Below, in pieces: positions 18,300 to 25,728 of a stretch of DNA of 64,000 nucleotides. Source of the DNA: Bacillota bacterium (lineage in GTDB: Bacteria; Bacillota; Clostridia; Christensenellales; UMGS416); NCBI GenBank assembly GCA_023398815.1, contig JAEWRW010000064.1, positions 1-64,000 on the forward strand. Direction: 5' to 3'. The translations under genes were made by a program, and so were the position numbers. The notes beneath the pieces were generated by a model. That model was not told the origin of the DNA. It saw only the letters and a program-made list of their open reading frames with translations, and did no database searches. Position 1 is the first letter of the stretch, and each line of letters starts with the position of its first letter.

Positions 18300-18475
18300 C
18301 TAGTGCGAAAAACAGCTTACCTTAGAATGCGGACGAAAGGGCAAGGTTGAAACGTGTGCCTCCCCGGCTTTTGCTGAATGATAAACAAAGGTGAGGCTCC
18401 TGGCATGAGGCGAAGGGCAGCTTATCATCAACCACTGATTTCTTAACGGAATGCCATTGGGGTCTGCCGGGTCGC

Positions 18476-18504
18476 TTGCCAACACATCACGAAAATCGTA
18501 TACT
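18476..18504 (+). promoter_or_regulatory. Promoter of microprotein copy 1
   Basis: TTGCCA, 17 bp and TATACT, 39 bp before the start of the 29-residue gene. The same promoter is conserved at 19936-19964. Confidence 0.6.
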
Positions 18505-18543
18505 TTAGGGAGTAACCAATCCACAGGCAATGGGGGTGAACGC

Positions 18544-18633
18544 ATGAACCGGTCAACCCGCATTTGGGGCATCGCTCTCTTTGTGTTGCTGCTGGCGTCG
18601 GCGGTGGCCATCGCGCTGCTGGGGCGGGGTTGA
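18544..18633 (+). CDS. 29-residue single-pass membrane microprotein, copy 1
   Basis: The ATG follows GGGGGTGA at seven bases or fewer. The product begins MNRSTRIWG, then has a hydrophobic stretch (residues 9-26) and ends LLGRG: a positively charged N-terminus and one membrane helix. A second copy at 20004-20093 differs at only a few hydrophobic residues (I/V, A/V, S/A), and its promoter, leader and Shine-Dalgarno sequence are also conserved. Conservation of the frame and start between copies argues that it is a real gene. Function unknown; toxin-like or regulatory membrane peptides are possible. Confidence 0.6.
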   Translation: MNRSTRIWGIALFVLLLASAVAIALLGRG

Positions 18634-18703
18634 AGGGGCGGCACGGAGCAACATCGCAATTCTGACTGCCACACAGGGCTGTACACAACAGAAGAAGTGC
18701 GGC

Positions 18704-18845
18704 GCTGCCAGCCCTCGGCCCGCAGGCGCGCGGCCTCGTCGGGTCGGCGGGGGGGCAACTCTCTCAGCCAGCGCATGGGCGTGCCCCCCCTCGTGGGTTT
18801 TGGTTCATCCTACCATGGGCTGGTGGTGGTGGCGGCAAGCCGGGC
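18704..18845 (-). pseudogene. Duplicated 5' fragment of the zincin-like membrane gene
   Basis: About 140 bp matching 16848-16985. It includes the upstream region with the TTCATCCTACCATGGGC segment and the first 24 codons (MRWLRELPP...AARLRAEGWQR from 18776). After that the frame diverges into unrelated sequence, so only the 5' end is duplicated. It is a remnant, possibly still with its leader sequence. Confidence 0.7.
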
Positions 18846-18876
18846 CGACCAATGTCATTCATGCATACAGTCCTCA

Positions 18877-18905
18877 TTGTTTCTGCGTATGCTGTACTGT
18901 ATAAT
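18877..18905 (+). promoter_or_regulatory. Predicted promoter for small membrane gene
   Basis: TTGTTT, 17 bp and TATAAT, about 130 bp upstream of the gene at 19037. Additional AT-rich -10-like sites follow. Confidence 0.45.
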
Positions 18906-19036
18906 CCTATAACATAATGACTATAACACGCAAACGGGTCAACGAGGATATATTTACATGGCCGTCCCAGTTGGCTTCTGTAAAGACTTTGGCAAAAGGT
19001 CATGCAAAAGCATAAAGCGTGTAAGGAGGATTTTGA

Positions 19037-19204
19037 ATGAAAATATGGGCTGTTTTATTGGGGACAGCATTCGTTTCACTTTGCATAGTAAAAATTCTTA
19101 TGGATCTGCGTAAAATTCGCAATAAACCAATTTCGATTCTTATTTATGCTGGATTAGTTATAATAGCCATCATAATGCTTATTCTAAACCATCTTGACTA
19201 TTAG
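19037..19204 (+). CDS. 55-residue protein with two membrane segments
   Basis: The ATG is preceded by AAGGAGGA. Translation gives a protein beginning MKIWAVLLGTAFVSLCIVK, then a basic linker LRKIRNK and a second hydrophobic segment (about residues 33-50), ending NHLDY. Two membrane helices with a short cytoplasmic or external loop are predicted. The gene is AT-rich compared with the chromosome. Family unknown. Confidence 0.6.
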   Translation: MKIWAVLLGTAFVSLCIVKILMDLRKIRNKPISILIYAGLVIIAIIMLILNHLDY

Positions 19205-19499
19205 TTAGAAAGGCAATTAACAAAAGAGAATTGTCGGCAAAACAAAACAGCTTCGCAACAGTTTGTAGTATGTGCATCTCCGACTTTTACTGAAATGATA
19301 AACAATGAGCAGGCCCCTGGCATGGCACAAATACATAGAGATGAAATGTTCCTTGGATAAGGTTTACTAAAAAGCGAACTGTTGATTACAGTCTTTAACC
19401 CAGATCGCCGAACAACGGTAGGCGTTTTACGACCAATATGGTCAAATATTGGCCATAGAATTATTTGTTCTTTCAAAGCAAAAGGAGCGGGATGATACT

Positions 19500-19910
19500 A
19501 TGTGCTATTTCTTATATGGTGGAATTAATAGTGGAGTCAACAAAAAGGATTGTGAGGAGATTTTGAACAATGGGCATTTCTCCTTTACGGAATGTACCGA
19601 AAGTGAAATTAAGCAAGGCATTAATACTTGTGATAGCAAATACAGAATCACGCAAAACATGTGTGATTGCGACACAGCTCTTGGCAGACATGAAGCTGAC
19701 AACAAGGAAATATCAGATCTTTCTGCCTGCATTCATCAGCTACAAAAAGCAAGAGGAGTTAAGCATGTATTTGTTTCTAAGAATTGGTGGAAAGATAAGT
19801 CAGCAAAAGAATGTGTTGTTCATATTGACGATGTAGACATTGTACAATTTCTTGCTGATATTGAATGTAACTGCCTTTACAAGGTCCAGTTATTTACAAA
19901 GCACTATTGA
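19500..19910 (+). CDS. AT-rich hypothetical protein
   Basis: A 136-residue soluble protein beginning MCYFLYGGINSG. The ATG at 19500 is downstream of AAAGGAG (12 bases). It contains several Cys (two in a CDCD motif near the middle) and a C-terminal HIDDVDIVQFLADIECNC segment. I do not recognise a family. Its AT-rich composition and location between duplicated blocks suggest acquired DNA. Confidence 0.55.
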   Translation: MCYFLYGGINSGVNKKDCEEILNNGHFSFTECTESEIKQGINTCDSKYRITQNMCDCDTALGRHEADNKEISDLSACIHQLQKARGVKHVFVSKNWWKDKSAKECVVHIDDVDIVQFLADIECNCLYKVQLFTKHY

Positions 19911-19935
19911 ACTGCATTAGCGCCCGGCGGTCCGC

Positions 19936-19964
19936 TTGCCAACACATCACGAAAATCGTATACT
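19936..19964 (+). promoter_or_regulatory. Promoter of microprotein copy 2
   Basis: TTGCCA, 17 bp and TATACT, identical in spacing to the promoter at 18476-18504. Confidence 0.6.
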
Positions 19965-20003
19965 TTAGAGAGTAACCAATCCACAGGCAATGGGGGTGAA
20001 CGC

Positions 20004-20093
20004 ATGAACCGGTCAACCCGCATTTGGGGCGTCGCTCTCTTTGTACTGCTGCTGGTGGCGGCGGTGGCCATCGCGCTGCTGGGACGGGGCTGA
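20004..20093 (+). CDS. 29-residue single-pass membrane microprotein, copy 2
   Basis: Second copy of the microprotein at 18544-18633, with the same GGGGGTGA leader, start and length. The changes are conservative within the membrane helix. The homologous block continues to about 20115 (GAGCAACATCGCA), after which the sequences diverge. Confidence 0.6.
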   Translation: MNRSTRIWGVALFVLLLVAAVAIALLGRG

Positions 20094-20358
20094 AGGGGCG
20101 ACCCGGAGCAACATCGCATCTTCCGACCGTCTTGCTCTTCAGAATAGGAGCCGCTTCCGCAAGCGGTGTTTTCTTGCGCCAAAGGGGCCCAAAACGCCTT
20201 GGCGCGGCGCAAGTTTAGCCAGAGCAACCTGCACGGCTGGGCGCGTGCATTTGTATTCCCCATTTGCGCGGGGGATCGCCCTGCCCGCCAGCCCCGTCGC
20301 CGTTGCCCAACGGGCCCCGATGGGCTACAATGGGAGAAAACCAAAGGACGGAACGCCC

Positions 20359-20808
20359 ATGGCAGCCTTCTACCACGACACCCCTCTCCGCGTGCGCTAC
20401 GCCGAGACCGACAAGATGGGCGTGGTCTACCACGCCAACTACTTCCCCTGGTTTGAGGAGGGGCGCACCAACTACATGGAGGCCATCGGCCTTTCCTACC
20501 CCAAGCTCGAGGACGAGGGGTTCTACTTCCCCCTGTTGGAGTGCGCCTGCCAATACAAGCAGCCCGCCCGCTACGGCGGTTGGGTCATTGTGCGCACCTG
20601 GCTGGAGGCCCTGAAGGGCCTGAAGGTCATCGCGGCCTATGACGTCCTCGACCGCGAAACTGGCACTCTGCTGGCACACGGGCGCACGGTGCACGTGTTT
20701 GTGGACCACGACATGCGCCCGGTGAACATGCCCCGCCTGCACCCCGAGGTGTGGACGGCCCTGGGCGAGCGCGCCGGCACGCCCGAGGGGTGCTCCACCG
20801 GGCGGTAA
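20359..20808 (+). CDS. Acyl-CoA thioesterase, YbgC/FadM (4HBT) family
   Basis: A 149-residue hotdog-fold thioesterase, hydrolysing acyl-CoA thioesters in the cytoplasm. RVRYAETDKMGVVYHANYFPWFEEGR (about residues 11-36, split by family motif: the Asp in ETDKMG and the His-Ala-Asn-Tyr) is the YbgC signature. The rest, VFVDHDMRPVNMP, is typical of the C-terminal strand. The start at 20359 follows AAAGGA. It precedes a membrane protein gene by 39 bp in the same direction. Confidence 0.85.
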   Translation: MAAFYHDTPLRVRYAETDKMGVVYHANYFPWFEEGRTNYMEAIGLSYPKLEDEGFYFPLLECACQYKQPARYGGWVIVRTWLEALKGLKVIAAYDVLDRETGTLLAHGRTVHVFVDHDMRPVNMPRLHPEVWTALGERAGTPEGCSTGR

Positions 20809-20847
20809 CCATCGAACAACAACCAAATAAGATAGGACGGTGTTGGT

Positions 20848-21360
20848 ATGCTGGCAAGCAATGGCATCCTGTGGGATCTGTTCACGCTGCTCGTGCCCTC
20901 CCGCCACACGTTGGTGCTGGCCCTGCTTTGGCTGGTTTTACTGGCATTGGTCACTGGCGTGGGGGTTACGCTCTTTGCCCGCCGCCCCGCTGAGGGCCAA
21001 CGGCCCATGGGCTATGGGTCACTGCTGGTGCGTGCTGGGTTGAGCGTATTGGCGGCCCAGCTGGTGGTGGCCGTGGGGTTCCTGGCCGTGGGGCTTTTGG
21101 TCAGCGTCATTGATGTGGAGGGTGCCAGCGGCATCGCCAGCGAATTCGCGCTGACCGGCTGGCCCCTGGTATGGAACCGCGTGGCTAGCGCACTGTTCCT
21201 CGCCGCCGGCATGGCGGGCACGTTCCTGCTCTGCCACTTCCTTGCGCTGCGCCGGCCCCTGCCACCGGTCCGTCGGCTTCCGCTCAGTCTGCTCATCGCT
21301 GTCGCCTGCGGCGGGGCGCTGCTGCCGCTCCACCTGCTGCTGCAGGGGCTGGGGCTGTGA
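20848..21360 (+). CDS. Four-helix integral membrane protein, unknown
   Basis: A 170-residue protein with hydrophobic segments at about 22-42, 60-88, 112-134 and 143-168. No recognisable motif. Possibly co-transcribed with the thioesterase upstream. Ends 37 bp before a strong terminator. Confidence 0.6.
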   Translation: MLASNGILWDLFTLLVPSRHTLVLALLWLVLLALVTGVGVTLFARRPAEGQRPMGYGSLLVRAGLSVLAAQLVVAVGFLAVGLLVSVIDVEGASGIASEFALTGWPLVWNRVASALFLAAGMAGTFLLCHFLALRRPLPPVRRLPLSLLIAVACGGALLPLHLLLQGLGL

Positions 21361-21396
21361 GCAACCGAACCCCCAGGCAATCACCCCCGCACTAAC

Positions 21397-21429
21397 CAAA
21401 CCCCCGCGACAGACCGTCGCGGGGGTTTG
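21397..21429 (+). terminator. Terminator between convergent genes
   Basis: A perfect 14-bp stem CAAACCCCCGCGAC/GTCGCGGGGGTTTG with a 5-nt loop. It lies between the ends of 20848-21360 and 21445-22107. The T tract is short, so it may act in both directions. Confidence 0.75.
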
Positions 21430-21444
21430 GCTGTCGTTCGTCCA

Positions 21445-22107
21445 TCAGGCTGGAGCGGAGGGATTTTCGGACGCCTTGGCCCGCGCCGGTTCAAAGCCCA
21501 TCATCAGACAGACACCAAGGAACAGGGTGAAGGCCGCCGCTGACAGAGTGCTGAAGCGCTCAAAGAAGCCAAAGAGGGACGCCGGAGCCAGACCGATGCC
21601 CAACGGGCCGGCACACATGAACGCCAGCGCCACCCCCGCGCCGATGGCGAGGTACTCGTACTCCCGCCGGCGGGCGCCGCCCACCACCAGCAGCACCAGC
21701 GACGCGATGGACAGCCCCACCACCAATCCCGTCACCACCATGTGCATGACATCCTGCACCGTGCCCGCGTACCCGCTGCTGGTGAGGGGGAAGAGCCCAT
21801 ACCCTACGTAGGACGTGGCGTTCATGGCGGTGAAGAGATAGACGCCCAGCCGCAGTGTGCGTGTCATGCGCCCCTGCACAAACACACAGGCCAGCGTAAG
21901 GCTGACAAGCGCGCATACGCCATACAGGCAGCTCAGCTGCCCCCAGAGCACGCGGGAGGGCGCGTCCGCCGCGCTCAGGTCGCTAACGGCCTGCCGCAGC
22001 CAGGAGTAGCCCGGGTAGGCCAGCGGCGAAAAGACCACCGCCGCAAAGTAAGACAGAAAGCTCACGATGCCCAGGATTCCCAGGCGGTTGATGAGTGCCT
22101 GTTTCAT
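21445..22107 (-). CDS. DUF998-family integral membrane protein
   Basis: A 220-residue membrane protein with about six hydrophobic segments. The N-terminal pattern FSPLAYPGYSWLRQAVSDLSA matches the DUF998 family (function unknown, often next to TetR regulators). Its start overlaps the TetR stop by four bases (ATGA), so it is translationally coupled to the regulator and under the same operator. Confidence 0.75.
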   Translation of the reverse strand: MKQALINRLGILGIVSFLSYFAAVVFSPLAYPGYSWLRQAVSDLSAADAPSRVLWGQLSCLYGVCALVSLTLACVFVQGRMTRTLRLGVYLFTAMNATSYVGYGLFPLTSSGYAGTVQDVMHMVVTGLVVGLSIASLVLLVVGGARRREYEYLAIGAGVALAFMCAGPLGIGLAPASLFGFFERFSTLSAAAFTLFLGVCLMMGFEPARAKASENPSAPA

Positions 22108-22763
22108 AGGGATCCTCCATTCTCAGGCGGTTGGCCGCCATTTTCTACTTGGTAGGTACGCAGAAATTCCTGTATGCTCCGCTCCAGCATCCGGAGTGCC
22201 TCGGGTTCCTGGTCGGGCTGGCTATCGCACAGGGTGAGGAGCAAGAACACCGGCGCGTAGAAGTGCAGCGCCATGGCAGTGGCATCCCCCGCCCGCAGAT
22301 GGCCGCCCTGCATGAGCAGGCCGAAGAGCGCACCCTGGAAGGCCAGCGGGTCCTCCACATACTGCCGGGCATAAAGTTCACCCAACCGCGGGTTGTGGAA
22401 CTGCTCCACCGCCAGCATCCGCCGGAAGGGCGCGGCAAACTCGTCGTGCAGGTAGTAGTGGAACAAGCCCCGGGCGATGGCAATGAGCGCCTGGACATCG
22501 GCACGGGCAAGGGTGCCGGCGTCGGCAGCCGGGTTCAGCCCATCCATATGAAGGGCAGCCATCTGGGCCTGGTAGCGGGTTTCCATCTCCCGCAGGATGG
22601 CGTCGAAGATATCCTGCTTGCTGCGGAAGTGCTTATAGAGCGACGGCGCGCGGATGCCCACCGCCCCGGCAATTTGCGCGACGGTCACGGCTTCGTACCC
22701 ACTCTGGGCGAAAAGCTCCAGCGCCGCCCGCAGAATGCGCTCCCGGGTTGTCGTTCCTTCCAT
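22104..22763 (-). CDS. TetR/AcrR-family transcriptional regulator
   Basis: A 219-residue regulator. The N-terminal TetR helix-turn-helix is clear: RERILRAALELFAQSGYEAVTVAQIAGAVG followed by APSLYKHFRSKQDIFDAIL (residues about 7-58). The C-terminal domain is hydrophobic and ligand-binding-like, and its ligand is unknown. GGAGG precedes the ATG. Two palindromes upstream fit autoregulation of the regulator and the coupled membrane protein. Confidence 0.88.
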   Translation of the reverse strand: MEGTTTRERILRAALELFAQSGYEAVTVAQIAGAVGIRAPSLYKHFRSKQDIFDAILREMETRYQAQMAALHMDGLNPAADAGTLARADVQALIAIARGLFHYYLHDEFAAPFRRMLAVEQFHNPRLGELYARQYVEDPLAFQGALFGLLMQGGHLRAGDATAMALHFYAPVFLLLTLCDSQPDQEPEALRMLERSIQEFLRTYQVENGGQPPENGGSL

Positions 22764-22776
22764 GGTTCCTCCGTTG

Positions 22777-22822
22777 GCTAATGTCCGTTAGCCATTATAA
22801 GCTAACGTCCGTTAGCTTGCAA
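22777..22822 (-). promoter_or_regulatory. Promoter with two TetR-type operators
   Basis: Operator 1 (22777-22792, GCTAATGTCCGTTAGC, one mismatch) and operator 2 (22801-22816, GCTAACGTCCGTTAGC, perfect half-sites) are 24 bp apart centre to centre. The minus-strand promoter is TTGCAA (22817-22822), a 17-bp spacer that contains operator 2, and TATAAT (22794-22799). A bound dimer would cover the spacer between -35 and -10, and the second site would lie just downstream of -10. Confidence 0.8.
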
Positions 22823-22969
22823 GAGGAAATTTCGCCTAGGGCGAAGCTATTCTTTATGTGGAACAAGGTGCAGATTGCTAATTTCTGCTATAATGCATCT
22901 ATTTGGAATCCCACACCGTTTCGCCGCCGAAGGCACACCCCACAGCAGGCAAGGAAGGAGCGCAAAGGC

Positions 22970-23452
22970 ATGATTCGACCAATGCAGCCAGCCGATTGGA
23001 ATAGCATGACACGCATTTACAACCAGAGTCTGGAAAAAGGAGATGTAACATTTACAACCGCATGCCCGACGTATGAAGAATGGGATACAGGCCACAGCAA
23101 GGAGTGTAGATTCGTATGTGAGTTGGAGGGACAGGTTGTTGGGTATACCATGATCGCACCGACTTCGAAGAGAGAGCCTTACCGAGGCGTTGCCGAACTG
23201 AGCATCTTTGTAGACGAAAATTACCTCAGGAGAGGAATCGGAACAACGCTGCTACAAAAGCTCTGTGAAGAGAGCGAGAAGCATGGATACTGGACATTGT
23301 ATGCCGCGATCTTTTCAATCAATGAAGCCAGCATTAAGCTGCATGAAAAATGTGGTTTCAGAGTCATTGGGTACCGCGAAAACATTGCCAAAGACCGTTT
23401 CGGAAACTGGCAGTCCACTACGATTATGGAACGGAGGAATGGGATTCGGTAG
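22970..23452 (+). CDS. GNAT N-acetyltransferase (phosphinothricin acetyltransferase-like)
   Basis: A 160-residue acetyltransferase. It starts IRPMQPADWNSMTRIYNQSLEKGDVTF, with VVGYTMIAPTSKREPYRGVAELSIFV and the acetyl-CoA loop ENYLRRGIGTTLL (about residues 80-92), and NEASIKLHEKCGFRVIGY at the end. This is the phosphinothricin/methionine-sulfoximine acetyltransferase pattern. The actual substrate is not proven. The ATG at 22970 is nine bases after AAGGAAGGAG. It is divergent from tetR. Confidence 0.85.
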   Translation: MIRPMQPADWNSMTRIYNQSLEKGDVTFTTACPTYEEWDTGHSKECRFVCELEGQVVGYTMIAPTSKREPYRGVAELSIFVDENYLRRGIGTTLLQKLCEESEKHGYWTLYAAIFSINEASIKLHEKCGFRVIGYRENIAKDRFGNWQSTTIMERRNGIR

Positions 23453-23764
23453 GCAAACGGTGTAGCCGACACGGCATGGCCCTATGCGAGCGCGGCGCGG
23501 TGCAGACGCCGCGAGCAGGCACCGCGCGAGCGCATCCCCCTTCAGCCGCGTCGCCGGTTTATCCGGCAGCGGCACCACATCGCCCGGTCGTGGCACTCGC
23601 CCCCTCCCCGCGGGAGCGGATGTCTCCCCCGTAAAGACCGAGAACGAGCAAGGCCAACAAGAGCCCGCCAGCGACATGCGCGGTGGCGGGCCAGCCGGCA
23701 GCCGTGTCGAGCACTCCTAACTCGCGGCTGTCGCCGCAGGCGGCAGACGCGACGCGCGAAGCGA
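23453..23764 (-). repeat. Composite palindromic element, copy 4 (reverse, 3' cassette only)
   Basis: Read leftward from the SOD gene: a CTCGCGGCTG-type palindrome next to the stop codon, the conserved GTGTCGAGCACTC segment, the 29-nt hairpin at 23663-23691, then GGGGGAGAC...GTGCCACG and GCCGCTGCCGGATAAACCGGC modules to about 23540. The nested core hairpin is absent. Confidence 0.55.
23663..23691 (-). terminator. 29-nt terminator-like hairpin after the SOD gene
   Basis: Stem GCCCGCCA/TGGCGGGC with an internal GC/GG mismatch and a 9-nt GACATGCGC loop, 74 bp beyond the stop codon at 23765. Confidence 0.5.
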
Positions 23765-24238
23765 CTAGCGCAGCGCAACCTCCCCGCACGCGATGCGCGG
23801 CCCGGCGTTGCCGGCGGGCTGGGTGGTGAAGTCATCCGGCCCGAGGTGCAGCACCACCGAGCGGCCGATGACATCCCGCAGGCGGAAGCGGTCGGTGAGA
23901 AAGCGCAGGGAGGCCGTGCCATCCTGCAGGCGCAGCACCGGCGGGAAGTCCCCGGCGTGGCGGGGGTGGGGCTGCCCCGCCGGGTTGTAGTGCCCGCCCG
24001 CCCCGGCATAGGGTTCGGGCGGCAACGGCGAGCCGCACGCCTTCTCGTGCAGGTGCAGGGCAAAAAAGCCCGTGGGTGTCACGGGCAGGCCGGTGAGCTC
24101 CACCTGCACCACCACGCCCCGCATGCCCTGGTGGAAGATGACAACCCCTTCCACCTGGGGGGATTGAGCACTGCCCTTCATCCGCGCCATCGCCATGATG
24201 ACCGGCGGGTGGTCGGGTCTCATCCAATTCTCGTCCAT
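23765..24238 (-). CDS. sodC: Cu/Zn superoxide dismutase-like protein
   Basis: A 157-residue protein with the Cu/Zn-SOD fold pattern. Metal ligands are His62 and His64 (ALHLHEKACG), His83 (GGHYNP), His91/His94 and Asp97 (PHPRHAGDFPPV), and His131 (VLHLGPDDFTTQPAGNAGPR). Cys68 and Cys151 are positioned for the structural disulphide. No signal peptide is visible, which is unusual because most bacterial SodC proteins are exported. Clostridial homologues without a leader occur, and their dismutase activity is not always shown. The start follows GGGGAGGG. Confidence 0.78.
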   Translation of the reverse strand: MDENWMRPDHPPVIMAMARMKGSAQSPQVEGVVIFHQGMRGVVVQVELTGLPVTPTGFFALHLHEKACGSPLPPEPYAGAGGHYNPAGQPHPRHAGDFPPVLRLQDGTASLRFLTDRFRLRDVIGRSVVLHLGPDDFTTQPAGNAGPRIACGEVALR

Positions 24239-24301
24239 GGTGTTTCCCTCCCCTGGCTGACCACGCCGTTCGGTGGGGCAGCCCTTTGGTGGCAGTGTAT
24301 T

Positions 24302-25130
24302 CCGGTCGCATCTTTGATGCGACCAACAGTACTCGCTTACAGTGCTTTGCCTCTGGCAAAGCACTCGTTGCCGATAGGCAACGCTAAGCGAGTACTGAAA
24401 GCAGTTGGAGCAACCACCACAGCCCCTGCGAGCGCTAGCAAAGCACTCGCCACGAAGTGGCGCCAGGCACCATACGGCGGGCAGTTGGGATGACTACCAT
24501 AGCCTATGCGAAAGCCCAGCAAAGCACTCGTTGCCGATAGGCAACGCTAAGCGAGTACGGAAAGCAGTTGGAGCAACCACCACAGCCCCTGCGAGCACCA
24601 GAAAAGCACTCGTCGCACAGCGACGCCAGGCCGGTCGCATCTGTGATGCGACCAACCGACCGAGCTTACAGTTCTTTGCCGCAGGCAAAGAACTCGCTGC
24701 GTAGCAGTGCCAAGCGAGGGCGGAAGTGCGCGTCCCCAGGCGCGCACAACCGTACAAGCTTACAATGCTTTTCGTAAGAAAAGCACTCGCCACGCAGTGG
24801 CGCAAGCGCCGTACGGAAGGCAGTTTGGATGACCACCACAGCCCCTGCGAGCGCCCAGCAAAGCACTCCGGGCGCGCCTCCAGGCGCGACCAACCATACA
24901 AGCTTACAGTGCTTTTCGCAAGAAAAGCACTCGCCACGCAGTGGCGCAAGCGCCGTACGGAAGGCAGTTTGGATGACCACCACAGCCCCTGCGAGAGCCC
25001 AGCAACGCACTCCGGGCGCGTCCCCAGGCGCGCACAACCGTACAAGCTTACAATGCTTTTCGTAAGAAAAGCACTCGCCACGAAGTGGCGCCAGGCGCCA
25101 TACGGCGGGCAGTTGGAGCAACCACAAAAC
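24302..25130 (+). repeat. Tandem mosaic array of palindromic modules (144-bp period)
   Basis: An array built from three hairpin slots joined by fixed linkers: slot A, then AACCGTACAAGCTTACA, slot B, CTCG, slot C, CGC-rich linker with GGAAGGCAGTT and CCACCACAGCCCCTGCGAG. From 24729 the units recur with an exact 144-bp period (GCTTACA segments at 24754, 24898 and 25042). Stem sequences vary between units but remain self-complementary (slot C: TTGCC/GGCAA, CCAC/GTGG, TCGC/GCGA, CTGC/GCAG). No coding potential is supported and no spacers typical of CRISPR exist. Confidence 0.8.
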
Positions 25131-25707
25131 CTTGTGCGAGCGCCCTCCTTCCCCCGTTTGCCCGGCACAGTCGCCGACCTGTGCCTATGCAACCCTGGAA
25201 ACTCGAACGTGCCCACGAAGAACACCACCGGCTGGCCAGCAGCTGGCGTCGACCCCGGTACCCCTGTCGCCCATCGCATTGCTCCCAACGACTCCACCAA
25301 ACCGCCTGCCGCAACACGGGGGTGATACGGGTTTACCCCGCAGCGACACGAAGCACACTAATCAGGATCGGATCCTGCCAGCCTTGGTTGCGGCCAAGGC
25401 CTGTAGGTGCATTTCTGCGCGGAAACTGCACGACCACCAGCACCCAATGTCGTGCAGTGCCTGCCCGCATCGCCGCTTGCATGGGCGAGCAGTCCGAAGC
25501 GCTGCATGCGCTAAGTCTTGGGGCACCGGGTCACAACACGCGGGTCGTGACAGCCAGCACGATGCGGACGCGGTGCCAAAACAGCACGACCCGCCACGGC
25601 GTCTGAACATGTGCGGCGGCAGGCAAGCATACCATAACTGACGAGCACCGTCCCAATCGCCTTTGTCGCCACGCGACAAAGGCGGCACAACGTGGTATGA
25701 TGGAGTG
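25131..25707. other. Intergenic region upstream of murB
   Basis: No gene recognised. It contains isolated palindromes and ends with a CGCCTTTG/CAAAGGCG hairpin (25659-25683) of the repeat family. A TATGAT (25695-25700) is a possible -10 for murB. Confidence 0.4.
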
Positions 25708-25728
25708 ATGATTGACATGGAGCAGAAC

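Noticed and set aside
24302..25130. CRISPR array
   Set aside because: The repeats are contiguous 144-bp units of hairpins with no spacer-length unique sequence, and no cas genes are in the window.
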